Shown here: piece by piece, positions 35,066-45,024 of the stretch
Layout: each line of letters begins with the position of its first letter
Numbering within the stretch: position 1 is the stretch's first letter
Assembly: GCA_963828385.1 (NCBI GenBank)
Contig: CAWHEF010000002.1
Coordinates: forward strand, 2,790,001-2,854,000
Length of the DNA stretch: 64,000 nucleotides
Direction of reading: 5' to 3'
Source of the DNA: Bog-756 sp963828385
Lineage (GTDB): Bacteria > Actinomycetota > Acidimicrobiia > Acidimicrobiales > RAAP-2
Translations under genes and position numbers: made by a program
The notes under the pieces: model-generated
What the model was told of the DNA's origin: nothing
What the model saw: the letters and a program-made list of their open reading frames with translations, nothing else
The model's database searches: none

Positions 35066-37068
35066 ATGACCGACTCCATGCCGGACGCACCCGGGAAGGA
35101 CAAGCCGTGGGTGATGCGGACCTACTCGGGTCATTCGACGCCCAGGGCGTCGAACGCGCTCTACCGGACGAACCTGGCCAAGGGCCAGACGGGGCTCTCC
35201 ATCGCCTTCGACCTGCCCACCCAGATCGGCTACGACCCCGACGCCCCCGAGGCGGCTGGCGAGGTGGGCAAGGTCGGGGTCCCCGTGGCCCACCTCGGGC
35301 ACATGGAGCAGCTCCTCGACCAGATCCCCGTCGAGTCGATGAACACGTCGATGACCATCAACGCCACTGCGGCCTGGCTGCTCGCCCTCTACATCGCCAA
35401 TGCCGAGGACCAGGGCGTGGAGCCGACCGTGCTCTCGGGCACCACCCAGAACGACATCGTGAAGGAGTACCTGTCCCGGGGCACCTTCATCTTCCCTCCG
35501 CTTCCCAGCCGTCGGTTGACCGTCGACACCATCGCCTACACCGTGCGCCACGTTCCCAAGTGGAACCCGATCAACGTGTGCAGCTACCACCTCCAAGAGG
35601 CGGGGGCCGACGCCGTACCAGGAGGTCGCCTACGCCCTGGCCACGGCCATCGGCGTGCTCGACGCCGTGCGCGAATCGGGCCAGATCCCCTCAGAGGAGT
35701 TCCCGGCGGTGGTCGGGCGGATCTCGTTCTTCGTCAACGCCGGCGTCCGCTTCGTCGAGGAGACCTGCAAGATGCGGGCGTTCACCGGACTGTGGGACCG
35801 GGTATGCGCCGAGCGCTACGGGGTCACCGACCCCAAGCTCCGCCGTATGCGCTACGGGGTTCAGGTCAACTCGCTGGGCCTGACCGAGGCGCAGCCGGAG
35901 AACAACGTGCCCCGAATCGTCCTCGAGACTCTCGGCGTGACCCTGTCCAAGCAGGCCCGGGCCCGGGCCATCCAGCTCCCGGCGTGGAACGAGGCGCTCG
36001 GCCTGCCGCGGCCCTGGGACCAGCAGTGGTCGTTGCGCATCCAGCAGATCCTGGCCTTCGAGTCGGACCTGCTCGAGTACGGGGACATCTTCGACGGCTC
36101 GGTGGTCATCGAGAACAAGACCGCGGAGCTGGGCGACGCGTCGTGGGCCGAGCTCGAGGACGTGCTCGATCGCTGGGCGGGGCCTTCGAGGCCATCGACG
36201 AGCTGAAAGCCAGGCTCGTGGCCAGCCAGGCCGAACGGGTCCGGCGGATCGAGACCGGCGAGCAGCAGGTGGTGGGGGTCAACTGCTTCACCGAGACGGC
36301 GGAGTCTCCCCTCACGCCGCGAGGCGAGGGGATCGAGGTCGATCCTCCGGGTCGATCCGGCCGTCGAGTCCGAGCTGCGGGCCGACGTGGAGGCGTGGAG
36401 GGTCGGCCGCGACGGCGGGGCGGTCCGCCGGGCACTGGACGACCTCAAGCGATCGGCCGAGGGCACCGACAACATCATGCCCGCCACCATCGCCCTGGCC
36501 CACGCCGGGGGCACCACCGGTGAGTGGGCCGGCGTCCTGCGGGAGGTCTTCGGCGAGTACCGGGCCCCGACCGGGGTGAGCGGCGGTGTCGGCCACCGGG
36601 GGACGGAGTTCTCGTCGGTGAGGACTCGGGCCAGGGACATCACCGAGAAGGCAGGCGGCCAGCCCCGGCTGCTCGTGGCCAAGCCCGGGCTGGACGGCCA
36701 TTCCAACGGTGCCGAGCAGATCGCCGTGGCAGCCCGGGACGCCGGTTTCGAGGTCATCTACCAGGGAATCCGGCTCACCCCGGCCGAGATCGCCGCCGCC
36801 GCCCGGGACGAGGACGTCGACGTCGTCGGCATCTCCATCCTGTCCGGGTCCCACCTCGAGCTGGTCCCCGACGTCGTTGACCGGCTGCGGGCCGCCGGGG
36901 TCGACGTCGCCGGTGGTGGTGGGCGGGATCATCCCGCCCGAGGACGCCGAGCTCCTGGAGAGCAAGGGAGTGGCCCGGGTCTACACGCCGAAGGACTTCG
37001 AGCTCGGCCAGATCATGGAGGACATGCTCACCCTGGCCGAGGAGCGGCGGCAGGGATCGATCGTCTGA
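35066..37068 (+). CDS. ecm: B12-dependent ethylmalonyl-CoA mutase (MeaA/Ecm type), four frameshifts
   Basis: The protein starts KPWVMRTYSGHST at about residue 12 and lacks the long N-terminal arm of methylmalonyl-CoA mutase. Diagnostic segments are AFDLPTQIGYDPD (methylmalonyl-CoA mutases have a THRGYDSD type), NVCSYHLQEAGA, and the cobalamin-binding PGLDGHSNGAEQIA followed by ISILSGSH and VGGIIPPEDAELL. These fit the MeaA/Ecm branch, which converts ethylmalonyl-CoA to methylsuccinyl-CoA. Extra bases near 35613, 36342 and 36912 and one missing base near 36175 are needed, giving 666 residues, the MeaA length. A methylmalonyl-CoA mutase role cannot be fully excluded without a tree. Confidence 0.88.
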
Positions 37069-37338
37069 GGCGGCACCGGGCTGCGACCCCAAGGCGCCCA
37101 GGCGCAACGGCGATCGAGCGGATCAACGGGTGCGAGACCAGGGCCGTTCCCGGCGGGTGGCCGGCGGACCCGGTCCACCACCGACCGCTGAACCGCCACG
37201 GAGGCGGGCCGGACCGCTCGACAGGCTCGACCGCCACCGGCCTCGGCCACACCTGGTCGACGGCGGCGGCGATGACCGCCAACACCGCGGGGGCGATCGG
37301 CTCCCGGCGGGCGATGTCGGAGACCGGGCTGACGGCAC

Positions 37339-37342
<4 letters not shown>
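37028..37342 (-). CDS. Possible small acyl-CoA carboxylase accessory subunit
   Basis: This short frame starts with GTG at 37342, overlapping the pccB stop as GTGA, so it would be translationally coupled. Its first half (IAPAVLAVIAAAVDQVW, then PPPWRFSGRWW) resembles the small helical epsilon-type subunits that accompany actinobacterial acyl-CoA carboxylases. The second half looks random and overlaps the end of the convergent mutase gene by 41 bp, so a frameshift probably hides an earlier stop. Assignment is tentative. Confidence 0.4.
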
Positions 37343-38898
<1,556 letters not shown>

Positions 38899-38956
38899 GG
38901 TCAGTGAGGCTACCGGACCGCTACCCGACCGGCCGATCGCGACCTTCCTGTTCGCC

Positions 38957-39367
38957 CTACTCCTGGACGAGCTCGATCAGGGTGCCGAACGCCCCCCGGG
39001 GATGGACGAAGGCGACCGTCGTGCCGCGTGAACCGGGACGGGGAGTGTCGTCGATGGCCCGTCCCCCATTGTCCTTCACCGACTGGAGGGCGGCAGCGCA
39101 GTCGGCGACCCGGTAGGCGACGTGGTGCAGCCCCTCACCCTTCTTCTCGAGGAACGTGGCCACCGGCGACGTCGACGTCGTCGGGGTGAGCAGCTGAATG
39201 TAGCTGTCGGCCACCTTCAACAACGCCTCCTCCACACCGTCGGAGTCGACGCGCTCGCGATGGTCGACGCTGGCCCCGAAGGTCCCGGCGTAATAGTCGG
39301 TGGCGGCGTCGAGGTCCTCGACGGCGATGGCCACGTGGTCGATCTCGGTCAGCAACGGCGCGGTCAT
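38957..39367 (-). CDS. epi: Ethylmalonyl-CoA/methylmalonyl-CoA epimerase
   Basis: The 136-residue VOC-fold protein starts MTAPLLTEIDHVAIAVEDLD and has the metal-binding His and Glu in DHVAIA, LHHVAYRV and GTLIELVQE. Family members epimerise methylmalonyl-CoA, and the same enzyme serves ethylmalonyl-CoA in the ethylmalonyl-CoA pathway. It lies between pccB and ccr on one strand, 58 and 48 bp away, which suggests a pccB–epi–ccr transcription unit. Confidence 0.9.
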   Translation of the reverse strand: MTAPLLTEIDHVAIAVEDLDAATDYYAGTFGASVDHRERVDSDGVEEALLKVADSYIQLLTPTTSTSPVATFLEKKGEGLHHVAYRVADCAAALQSVKDNGGRAIDDTPRPGSRGTTVAFVHPRGAFGTLIELVQE

Positions 39368-39415
39368 GGAACCTCCTCCTTGTGCTCCTCGTGCTCGGCA
39401 TGTTCGGAACCGGTG

Positions 39416-40756
39416 TCAGGCGTGGTGCCGGCGGAACAGGGTGATCCGGTCCTCGCCCACCGCCGCCCGCAGCTCGGGGTCGTCGATGCCGAGCCCCTCT
39501 TCGGGCGCCAGGCAGAGTACGCCGATTTTCCCCTCGTGAAGGTTGTGGTGGACCTGGTAGGCGGCATCACCCACACCGTCGAGCGGGTGAACAGCCGAGA
39601 GCGGGGGGAGGACCTTCCCCTCGCAGACGAGCTGGTTCGCGTCCCAGGCTTCGCGGTAGTTGGCGAAGTGGGACCCCTTGATCGTCTTCAGCTTCATCCA
39701 CAGGTGGCGGTTGTCGTACTCGATCATGTACCCCGATGTGGCGGCGCAGGTCATGACCGTGCCACCCCGCTTGGCGGCGAACACCGAAGCCCCCATGGTC
39801 TGGCGCCCCGGATGTTCGAACACGATGTCCACGTCATCTCCGACCAGGGCTCGGATGTCCTTGCCGAGCCGTCGCCACTCCGACTCGTCCTGGGTGTGCT
39901 CGTCCTTCCAGAACCGGTAGTTGGCCGCCTTGCGGTCGATCACCGCCTCGACCCCGAGGTCGTGGAGGAGGTCGACCTTCTCGGGCGAGGAAACCACTCC
40001 GACCGGGACTCCTCCCCCGTTCAACACGTACTGGACGGCGTAGGCGCCGAGCCCACCGGACGCACCCCAGACGAGCACCCGGTCGTCCTGCTTCATGGCG
40101 GCGCCGTTCTTCGAGACGAGCATGCGGTAGGACGTCGAATTGCACAGGGCGTTGATCGCCGACTCCTCCCAGGTCAGGTGCGGCGGCTTGGGCATGAGCT
40201 GGTTGGCCTTCACCAGGGTGAGATCGGCCAGCCCTCCGAAGTTCGTCTCGAACCCCCAGATCCGCTGGTTGTCGGCCAACATCGAGTCGTCGTGGGCGCT
40301 CGGGCTCTGGTCGTCCACGTAGTTGCAGTGGATCGTGACCCGGTCCCCGGGCTTCCACCGGCGCACCGCCGAGCCCACCGCGAGCACCACGCCGGAAGCG
40401 TCCGAGCCGACGATGTGGACATCGAGGGCGTGGCGTTTGCCCCACGCGCTCTCCTTGCCCATGCGGTCGAGGAACCCGAACGTGGGCAGCGGCTCGAAGA
40501 TGGAGGTCCAGACGGTGTTGAAATTGATCGCGCTCGCCATCACGGCGACATAGGCCTCGTCGGGGGCGAGCTCGGGGACGGGAACCTCCCCCACATGGAG
40601 CGACTTCCTCGGGTCCTTGTCGTCCGAGGCCATGCCCTCGAACATCGAGGCCTCGTCCCGGCGCACGAAGGCGGCACGGTAGGACTCCGGGATGGGGATG
40701 CCGGCGATCTCCTCACCGGAGGCTCCCGACTGAATTGCTGAGAGGAACTCCTGCAT
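39416..40756 (-). CDS. ccr: Crotonyl-CoA carboxylase/reductase
   Basis: It reductively carboxylates crotonyl-CoA with NADPH and CO2 to (2S)-ethylmalonyl-CoA, the key step of the ethylmalonyl-CoA pathway. The 446-residue protein belongs to the medium-chain dehydrogenase family. It is set apart by ASAINFNTVWTSIFEPLPTF, ESAINALCNSTSYRML, the NADPH site VWGASGGLGAYAVQYVLNGG, YRFWKDEHTQDESEWRRLGK, DIVFEHPGRQTMGASVFAA and GSHFANYREAWDANQLV. These are Ccr-specific rather than those of a plain alcohol dehydrogenase. It is intact, reads from ATG 40756, and is divergent from the thiolase gene. Confidence 0.94.
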   Translation of the reverse strand: MQEFLSAIQSGASGEEIAGIPIPESYRAAFVRRDEASMFEGMASDDKDPRKSLHVGEVPVPELAPDEAYVAVMASAINFNTVWTSIFEPLPTFGFLDRMGKESAWGKRHALDVHIVGSDASGVVLAVGSAVRRWKPGDRVTIHCNYVDDQSPSAHDDSMLADNQRIWGFETNFGGLADLTLVKANQLMPKPPHLTWEESAINALCNSTSYRMLVSKNGAAMKQDDRVLVWGASGGLGAYAVQYVLNGGGVPVGVVSSPEKVDLLHDLGVEAVIDRKAANYRFWKDEHTQDESEWRRLGKDIRALVGDDVDIVFEHPGRQTMGASVFAAKRGGTVMTCAATSGYMIEYDNRHLWMKLKTIKGSHFANYREAWDANQLVCEGKVLPPLSAVHPLDGVGDAAYQVHHNLHEGKIGVLCLAPEEGLGIDDPELRAAVGEDRITLFRRHHA

Positions 40757-40985
40757 GGGAGGGGAGGATAGCCCGGGTCTCCGATGGCCATCGCTGGTGG
40801 GTGGAGCACCGGGTTCGATCCCCGAGCCCCGCAGGGATGGCGCCCGGGCCCCGTCGGGACGCGGCCGGGAGGCCCGACCTCGAAGGAGGCCGTATCATGG
40901 TGCGGTCGTCGTGGCTTGCCCGTGGGGAATGCTCACCCGTGGGGGAAGGGTCGCCTGATCTGGCCGCAAGGCCGCGGAGGTCGCC

Positions 40986-42167
40986 ATGTCCGGAACCGTC
41001 ATCGTCGCAGGGGCCCGCACCCCGATCGGCAAGCTGTCGGGATCACTCGGGGGCTTCTCAGCTGCCGAGCTCGGCGGGTTCGCCATCGCCGGTGCGCTCG
41101 ATCGGGCCGGCATCACCCCCGACGTCGTCGACTACGTCTTCATGGGCCAGGTCATCCAGGCCGGTACCGGTCAGATCACGGCCCGGCAGGCGGCGGCGAA
41201 GGCGGGCATCTCGCTGGCCGTCCCCGCCACCACCGTCAACAAGGTCTGCCTGTCGGGACTCAACGCCATCTACCTGGCCGATCTCCTGATCAACGCCGGA
41301 GACGCCGAGGTCGTGGTGGCGGGGGGCATGGAGTCGATGACCCAGGCCCCGTACCTGTTGCCCGGCGCCCGGGCCGGCTACCGGCTCGGAGACGGAACCA
41401 TCGTCGACTCCATGATGTACGACGGGCTCTTCTGCGCGTTCGACCAGGTCGCCATGGGGCTCGGCACCGAGCGGTACAACGGTGCGAACGGGGTCTCCCG
41501 TGAGGAGCAGGACGCCTTCGCCGCCCGTTCGCACGAGCGTGCAGCGGCGGCCATCAAGGGGGGGCGGTTCGCCGAGGAGATCGTCCCGGTCCAGGTGCCC
41601 CAGCGCAAGGGGGACCCGCTGGTGGTCGACACCGACGAGGGCGTGCGTCCGGAGACCACGGCTGAGTCGCTCGCCAAGCTGCGCCCGGCCTTCGACAAGG
41701 AAGGGACCATCACCGCCGGCAACGCCTCGCAGATCTCCGACGGGGGCGCCGCCGTCATCGTGATGTCGAAGGCCAAGGCCGAAGAGCTCGGCGTCACCCC
41801 CCTCGGTGAGCTGGTCAGCTATGGGCAGGTTGCGGGGCCCGACCCCTCGCTGCTCCACCAGCCCTCGCACGCGACATCGGTTGCGCTGCAAAAGGCCGGG
41901 CTGTCGATCGACGATATCGATGTGGTCGAGATCAACGAGGCGTTCGCCGCCGTCGGCTGCGCGTCGGCCACCGAGCTCGCCGTCGGTGACGACAAGGTCA
42001 ACGTCAACGGCGGCGCCATCGCTCTCGGCCACCCCGTCGGCATGTCGGGGACCCGCTTGGCGTTGACCGCCCTGTACGAGCTCAAGCGCCGCGGTGGCGG
42101 AACGGCGGCCGTCAGCCTTTGCGGGGGTGGAGGCCAGGGCGACGCCGCCGTGCTCCGGGCGCTCTGA
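40986..42167 (+). CDS. phaA: Acetyl-CoA acetyltransferase (thiolase II)
   Basis: It condenses two acetyl-CoA into acetoacetyl-CoA. The 393-residue protein has the nucleophile Cys in TVNKVCLSGLNAIYLA near residue 90, the His in GGAIALGHPVGMSGTR and the second Cys in SLCGGGGQGDAAVL. The family comprises both biosynthetic and degradative enzymes; its location beside ccr, hbd and the mutase points to the synthetic, acetyl-CoA assimilating direction. It is divergent from ccr across 229 bp that should hold both promoters. Confidence 0.93.
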   Translation: MSGTVIVAGARTPIGKLSGSLGGFSAAELGGFAIAGALDRAGITPDVVDYVFMGQVIQAGTGQITARQAAAKAGISLAVPATTVNKVCLSGLNAIYLADLLINAGDAEVVVAGGMESMTQAPYLLPGARAGYRLGDGTIVDSMMYDGLFCAFDQVAMGLGTERYNGANGVSREEQDAFAARSHERAAAAIKGGRFAEEIVPVQVPQRKGDPLVVDTDEGVRPETTAESLAKLRPAFDKEGTITAGNASQISDGGAAVIVMSKAKAEELGVTPLGELVSYGQVAGPDPSLLHQPSHATSVALQKAGLSIDDIDVVEINEAFAAVGCASATELAVGDDKVNVNGGAIALGHPVGMSGTRLALTALYELKRRGGGTAAVSLCGGGGQGDAAVLRAL

Positions 42168-42928
42168 GCGCCGACAACTGGGACCCGGCCCAGTACAACC
42201 GGTTCGCCGCCGAGCGGGCGCGCCCGTTCTGGGATCTCGTCGAGCTGCTCCGTCCCGTCGACCGTCCGATCGCGGTCGACCTGGGCTGCGGCGACGGCCG
42301 GCTCACCGCCGCCTTGCACTCGAAGATCGGTGCTGAGCGGACGACCGGCATCGACCGCTCATCGGCCATGCTCTCTGCCGCCCGATCGATGGCCGGGGAC
42401 GGCTTGACCTTCGAGCTCGGCGACCTCGGCGAGTGGGACGAGCCCGGTTCGGTCGACATCGTGGTGGCGAACGCGTCGCTCCATTGGGTCCCCGACCATC
42501 ACACCCTCCTCGGCCGGTGGACGCGGTCGCTCCGCCCCGGGGGCCAGCTGGCGGTGCAGGTGCCGGCCAACGCCGATCATCCCTCGCACGTCATCGCCGC
42601 CGAGACGGCGGCCGAGCTGATCGCCGATCCCCCACCGGACCCGGTGCGGACGAACGTCCTCGCCCCCGAGCAGTACGCCGTGCTCTTGGACGAGCTGAAC
42701 TTCACCCACCAGCACGTCCGGCTCCAGGTCTACGCCCATCGGCTGGAATCGACGGACGAGCTGGTGGAGTGGGTCAAGGGCACCTCGCTCACCCGGTTCA
42801 AGGACGCGCTCGGAGCCGAGGGGTGGGAGGAGCTCGTGGTGCGGTACCGGGAGAGGCTCGTGGGTGCCCTCGGTGACCGGGCGCCGATCCTCTACCCGTT
42901 CAAGCGCATCCTGATGTGGGGTGGGTGA
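42164..42928 (+). CDS. tam: SAM-dependent methyltransferase, trans-aconitate methyltransferase-like
   Basis: The class I methyltransferase begins near ADNWDPAQYNRFAAER and has the SAM-binding motif I VDLGCGDGRLTAAL, followed by ANASLHWVPDHHTLL and a C-terminal helical part. This order resembles trans-aconitate 2-methyltransferase. Its frame begins at or just before the thiolase stop. CTG 42164 overlaps that stop, and TTG 42119 is the next upstream option, so the start is unsure or a small error hides it. Coupled translation with the thiolase is likely. Confidence 0.75.
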   Translation: MSADNWDPAQYNRFAAERARPFWDLVELLRPVDRPIAVDLGCGDGRLTAALHSKIGAERTTGIDRSSAMLSAARSMAGDGLTFELGDLGEWDEPGSVDIVVANASLHWVPDHHTLLGRWTRSLRPGGQLAVQVPANADHPSHVIAAETAAELIADPPPDPVRTNVLAPEQYAVLLDELNFTHQHVRLQVYAHRLESTDELVEWVKGTSLTRFKDALGAEGWEELVVRYRERLVGALGDRAPILYPFKRILMWGG

Positions 42929-42938
42929 ACATCCAATG

Positions 42939-43295
42939 TCAAAAAGACAATGGCTCGAGGTACACGAGGCGATCGTCGAGGTGCTCGTTCGCGACGGAAC
43001 AGACGGCTGCAACGATCGCATCGATCCCACCGGGACGGCGTGAAAACCGGGATGAGAGCGCAATGAGCACGCCAGGATGGTGCCTACCGGTGTTCAGGTG
43101 CTCGGCGGCCAAACGAGCGAAGTCCGCGACATTCTCGGTGAGCAGTACGTAGCCGTTTGCTTCCGCTGCAGCCAGCACGTCCGGGTCCGAGCGCCCATTC
43201 AGTCCCAGCTCGCCCACTGTGGACGCATCAACACCGCCAGCACGCAACGCCTCGGCGAGGGACGACGGGTACATTTCGTCGAGCAGCAGCTTCAA
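42939..43295 (-). CDS. PIN-like toxin (DUF5615-like)
   Basis: The 118-residue product starts KLLLDEMYPSSLAEALRAGG and continues VGELGLNGRSDPDVLAAAEA, then VLLTENVADFARLA. The spaced acidic residues (LLLDE, SDPDV, LTEN.ADF) are those of PIN-like ribonuclease domains of the DUF5615 kind. The start is a TTG at 43295 that overlaps the antitoxin stop as TTGA, which enforces coupling. Predicted role: toxin RNase of a two-gene module. Confidence 0.78.
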   Translation of the reverse strand: MKLLLDEMYPSSLAEALRAGGVDASTVGELGLNGRSDPDVLAAAEANGYVLLTENVADFARLAAEHLNTGRHHPGVLIALSSRFSRRPGGIDAIVAAVCSVANEHLDDRLVYLEPLSF

Positions 43296-43680
43296 GATGT
43301 CGACGCAGCGGATGTTTCCCGACGATGGAGCTCGATACGGACGTCGATCTCGTCTGGATAGGCGGCTCGGTACCGAAGCGCTGCATCGATCTGCGGCCGC
43401 GTCACGACCGAATCCTCGACGAGCGCAGCTACCGGATCGGGTTCTGCCGACAGGTCCTCGACCCACATCGCGACCTCCCACACATCGGGGCCTCCGACCA
43501 ACGCGGCGCGCCGACCGGTGGGGCCGTCACGGAAGGTAATCAAGGGATGTTCATCGCGCCGGACTCCCTCATCGGCGTACCGCCGCAGGCGATCAGACAA
43601 GGTCTCGCCCGCAGCGCGCGCCGCAGGCGAAGCCGTTGAGAGAGACCGTCCTCGAGGCGGACGGACACGTTCTCGGACAT
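43292..43680 (-). CDS. Antitoxin with ribbon-helix-helix start and DUF433-like end, one-base deletion
   Basis: The N-terminus MSENVSVRLEDGLSQRLRLR looks like a ribbon-helix-helix DNA-binding strand. After a missing base near 43615 the frame continues AGETLSDRLRRYADEG and ends with VTRPQIDAALRYRAAYPDEI. That ending is the helix of the DUF433 family that often precedes DUF5615-like toxins. The corrected length is 129 residues. It likely neutralises the toxin and represses the pair. Confidence 0.72.
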
Positions 43681-43686
43681 GCCTCC

Positions 43687-43692
43687 ATTGTA
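43687..43692 (-). promoter_or_regulatory. -10-like TACAAT directly before the antitoxin ATG
   Basis: TACAAT ends six bases upstream of the antitoxin ATG, so transcription would start at or next to the A of ATG, giving a leaderless mRNA. GGAGG overlaps this gap but is too close to the ATG to act normally. No good -35 is visible. Confidence 0.4.
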
Positions 43693-43817
43693 GCACAATG
43701 TCCGCACCAACAGGCGCCGGGTGAGCGCCGAATCGGGGCTCGGCACCGTCGACGGATTACCGGCGGAGGGTCAAACGCTGCTGGACGTTCCCAGGTGGGA
43801 CAGTGCAACGTGCCCGG

Positions 43818-44372
43818 TCAGTACGGAGGCTCGAACAGCCCGAGCCGGCGACCACACCGCCGAGCGACGTCCTCCCATGATCCGACGTCCAGAGCCAGCA
43901 CAGCCAGGGCGCAGGTCGGGAAGCCGAACTCATCGAGCTCCGACCGCTCGTCGTCTGACGACAGCAGCTCCCACACGAGCTCGAACATCGTCGGGTTGTG
44001 GCCCACCACCACCAAGCTCGTCACCGCCTCGTCGACCTCGCGGACGAGGCAGAGCACCTGCTCGACGTCTGCACCGTAGAGGGACCCGGAGGGTTCGACG
44101 GCCAGCCGGCCCCCGGTGGGATCGGCGATGAGCTCGGCCGTCTGTCGGGTCCGAGTAGCGGCTGAGCAGAGCGCCAGATCAGGTGGTCGCACGTCACCGA
44201 GCGCCAACGCCGGTGGCTGGTGGGAGAGACGCTGACCCAGGGCGGTGGCGTCACGCCGTCCCCGGGCAGAGAGCAGGCGGTCGCGGTCCTCGCCGCCAGT
44301 CGGCGCCCGGCGCTCCGCCTTGGCGTGGCGCACCACCCAGAGGGCGCGGCCGGTGCAGGCGGGCGGTGCCAT
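43818..44372 (-). CDS. sixA: SixA-like histidine phosphatase
   Basis: The 184-residue protein has the phosphatase RHAKAE motif at about residue 15, SAATRTRQTAELIA, and the second catalytic His in VVVGHNPTMFELVWELL. SixA proteins remove phosphate from phosphohistidine, but related small phosphatases have other substrates. Convergent and divergent neighbours give no hint of a partner kinase. Confidence 0.83.
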   Translation of the reverse strand: MAPPACTGRALWVVRHAKAERRAPTGGEDRDRLLSARGRRDATALGQRLSHQPPALALGDVRPPDLALCSAATRTRQTAELIADPTGGRLAVEPSGSLYGADVEQVLCLVREVDEAVTSLVVVGHNPTMFELVWELLSSDDERSELDEFGFPTCALAVLALDVGSWEDVARRCGRRLGLFEPPY

Positions 44373-44418
44373 CCCCCTATGGTGCCGCAGCGAAGTCGTC
44401 CCGGGTCGGGCGAGTTCG

Positions 44419-45024
44419 TCAGGCGTCGACCACCCGGCGTCCCTCGAGCGCCCGGCCCAACGTCAGCTCGTCGGCGTACTCGAGATCGCCGCCCACGGGA
44501 AGCCCGGAGGCGATGCGGGTGACGGTCAGGCCCATCGGCTTCAGCAGCCTGGCCAGGTACATCGCCGTCGTCTCACCCTCGAGATTGGGGTTGGTGCAGA
44601 GGATGACCTCGGTGATGCGCTCGTCCTCGACCCGGGAGAGCAGCTCCCGCACCCGGAGCTGCTCGGGTCCGATGCCTTCGATCGGGTTGAGCGCCCCCTG
44701 GAGCACGTGGTAACGGCCGGAGAACTCCCCGGTCTTCTCGACCGAGGCGATGTCGCGGGGATCCTCGACCACGCACACCTTGGTCTTGTCGCGCCGATCG
44801 TCGAGGCAGACCGCACACAGCCCACCCTCGGCCACGTTGAAGCAACGGGTGCAGAGGGTGATCCGCTCCTTGACGGCGACGATGGCATCCGAAAGGCGCA
44901 GCGCGTCCTCGGGCGCCACCTTCAGCAGGTGGAACGTGATCCGCTGTGCCGACTTCGGCCCGATGCCGGGCAGCCGGCCCAGCTCGTCGATCAGGGTCTG
45001 CAGCGGTCCGGAGTAGATCGCCAC
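44419..45024 (-). CDS. recR: Recombination protein RecR
   Basis: RecR works with RecO and RecF to load RecA at gaps. The 201-residue protein has the helix-hairpin-helix LGRLPGIGPKSAQRITFHLL, a four-Cys zinc finger (CTRCFNVAEGGLCAVC) and the Toprim domain (VCVVEDPRDIASVE). It starts with GTG 45024, immediately after the dnaX stop, an arrangement typical of actinobacteria and many other bacteria. Confidence 0.97.
   Translation of the reverse strand: MAIYSGPLQTLIDELGRLPGIGPKSAQRITFHLLKVAPEDALRLSDAIVAVKERITLCTRCFNVAEGGLCAVCLDDRRDKTKVCVVEDPRDIASVEKTGEFSGRYHVLQGALNPIEGIGPEQLRVRELLSRVEDERITEVILCTNPNLEGETTAMYLARLLKPMGLTVTRIASGLPVGGDLEYADELTLGRALEGRRVVDA

Noticed and set aside
39416..40756. Annotating ccr as a generic quinone oxidoreductase or alcohol dehydrogenase
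   Set aside because: It has the Ccr-specific segments (YRFWKDEHTQD, FEHPGRQTMGASVF) and lacks the structural zinc Cys cluster of alcohol dehydrogenases.
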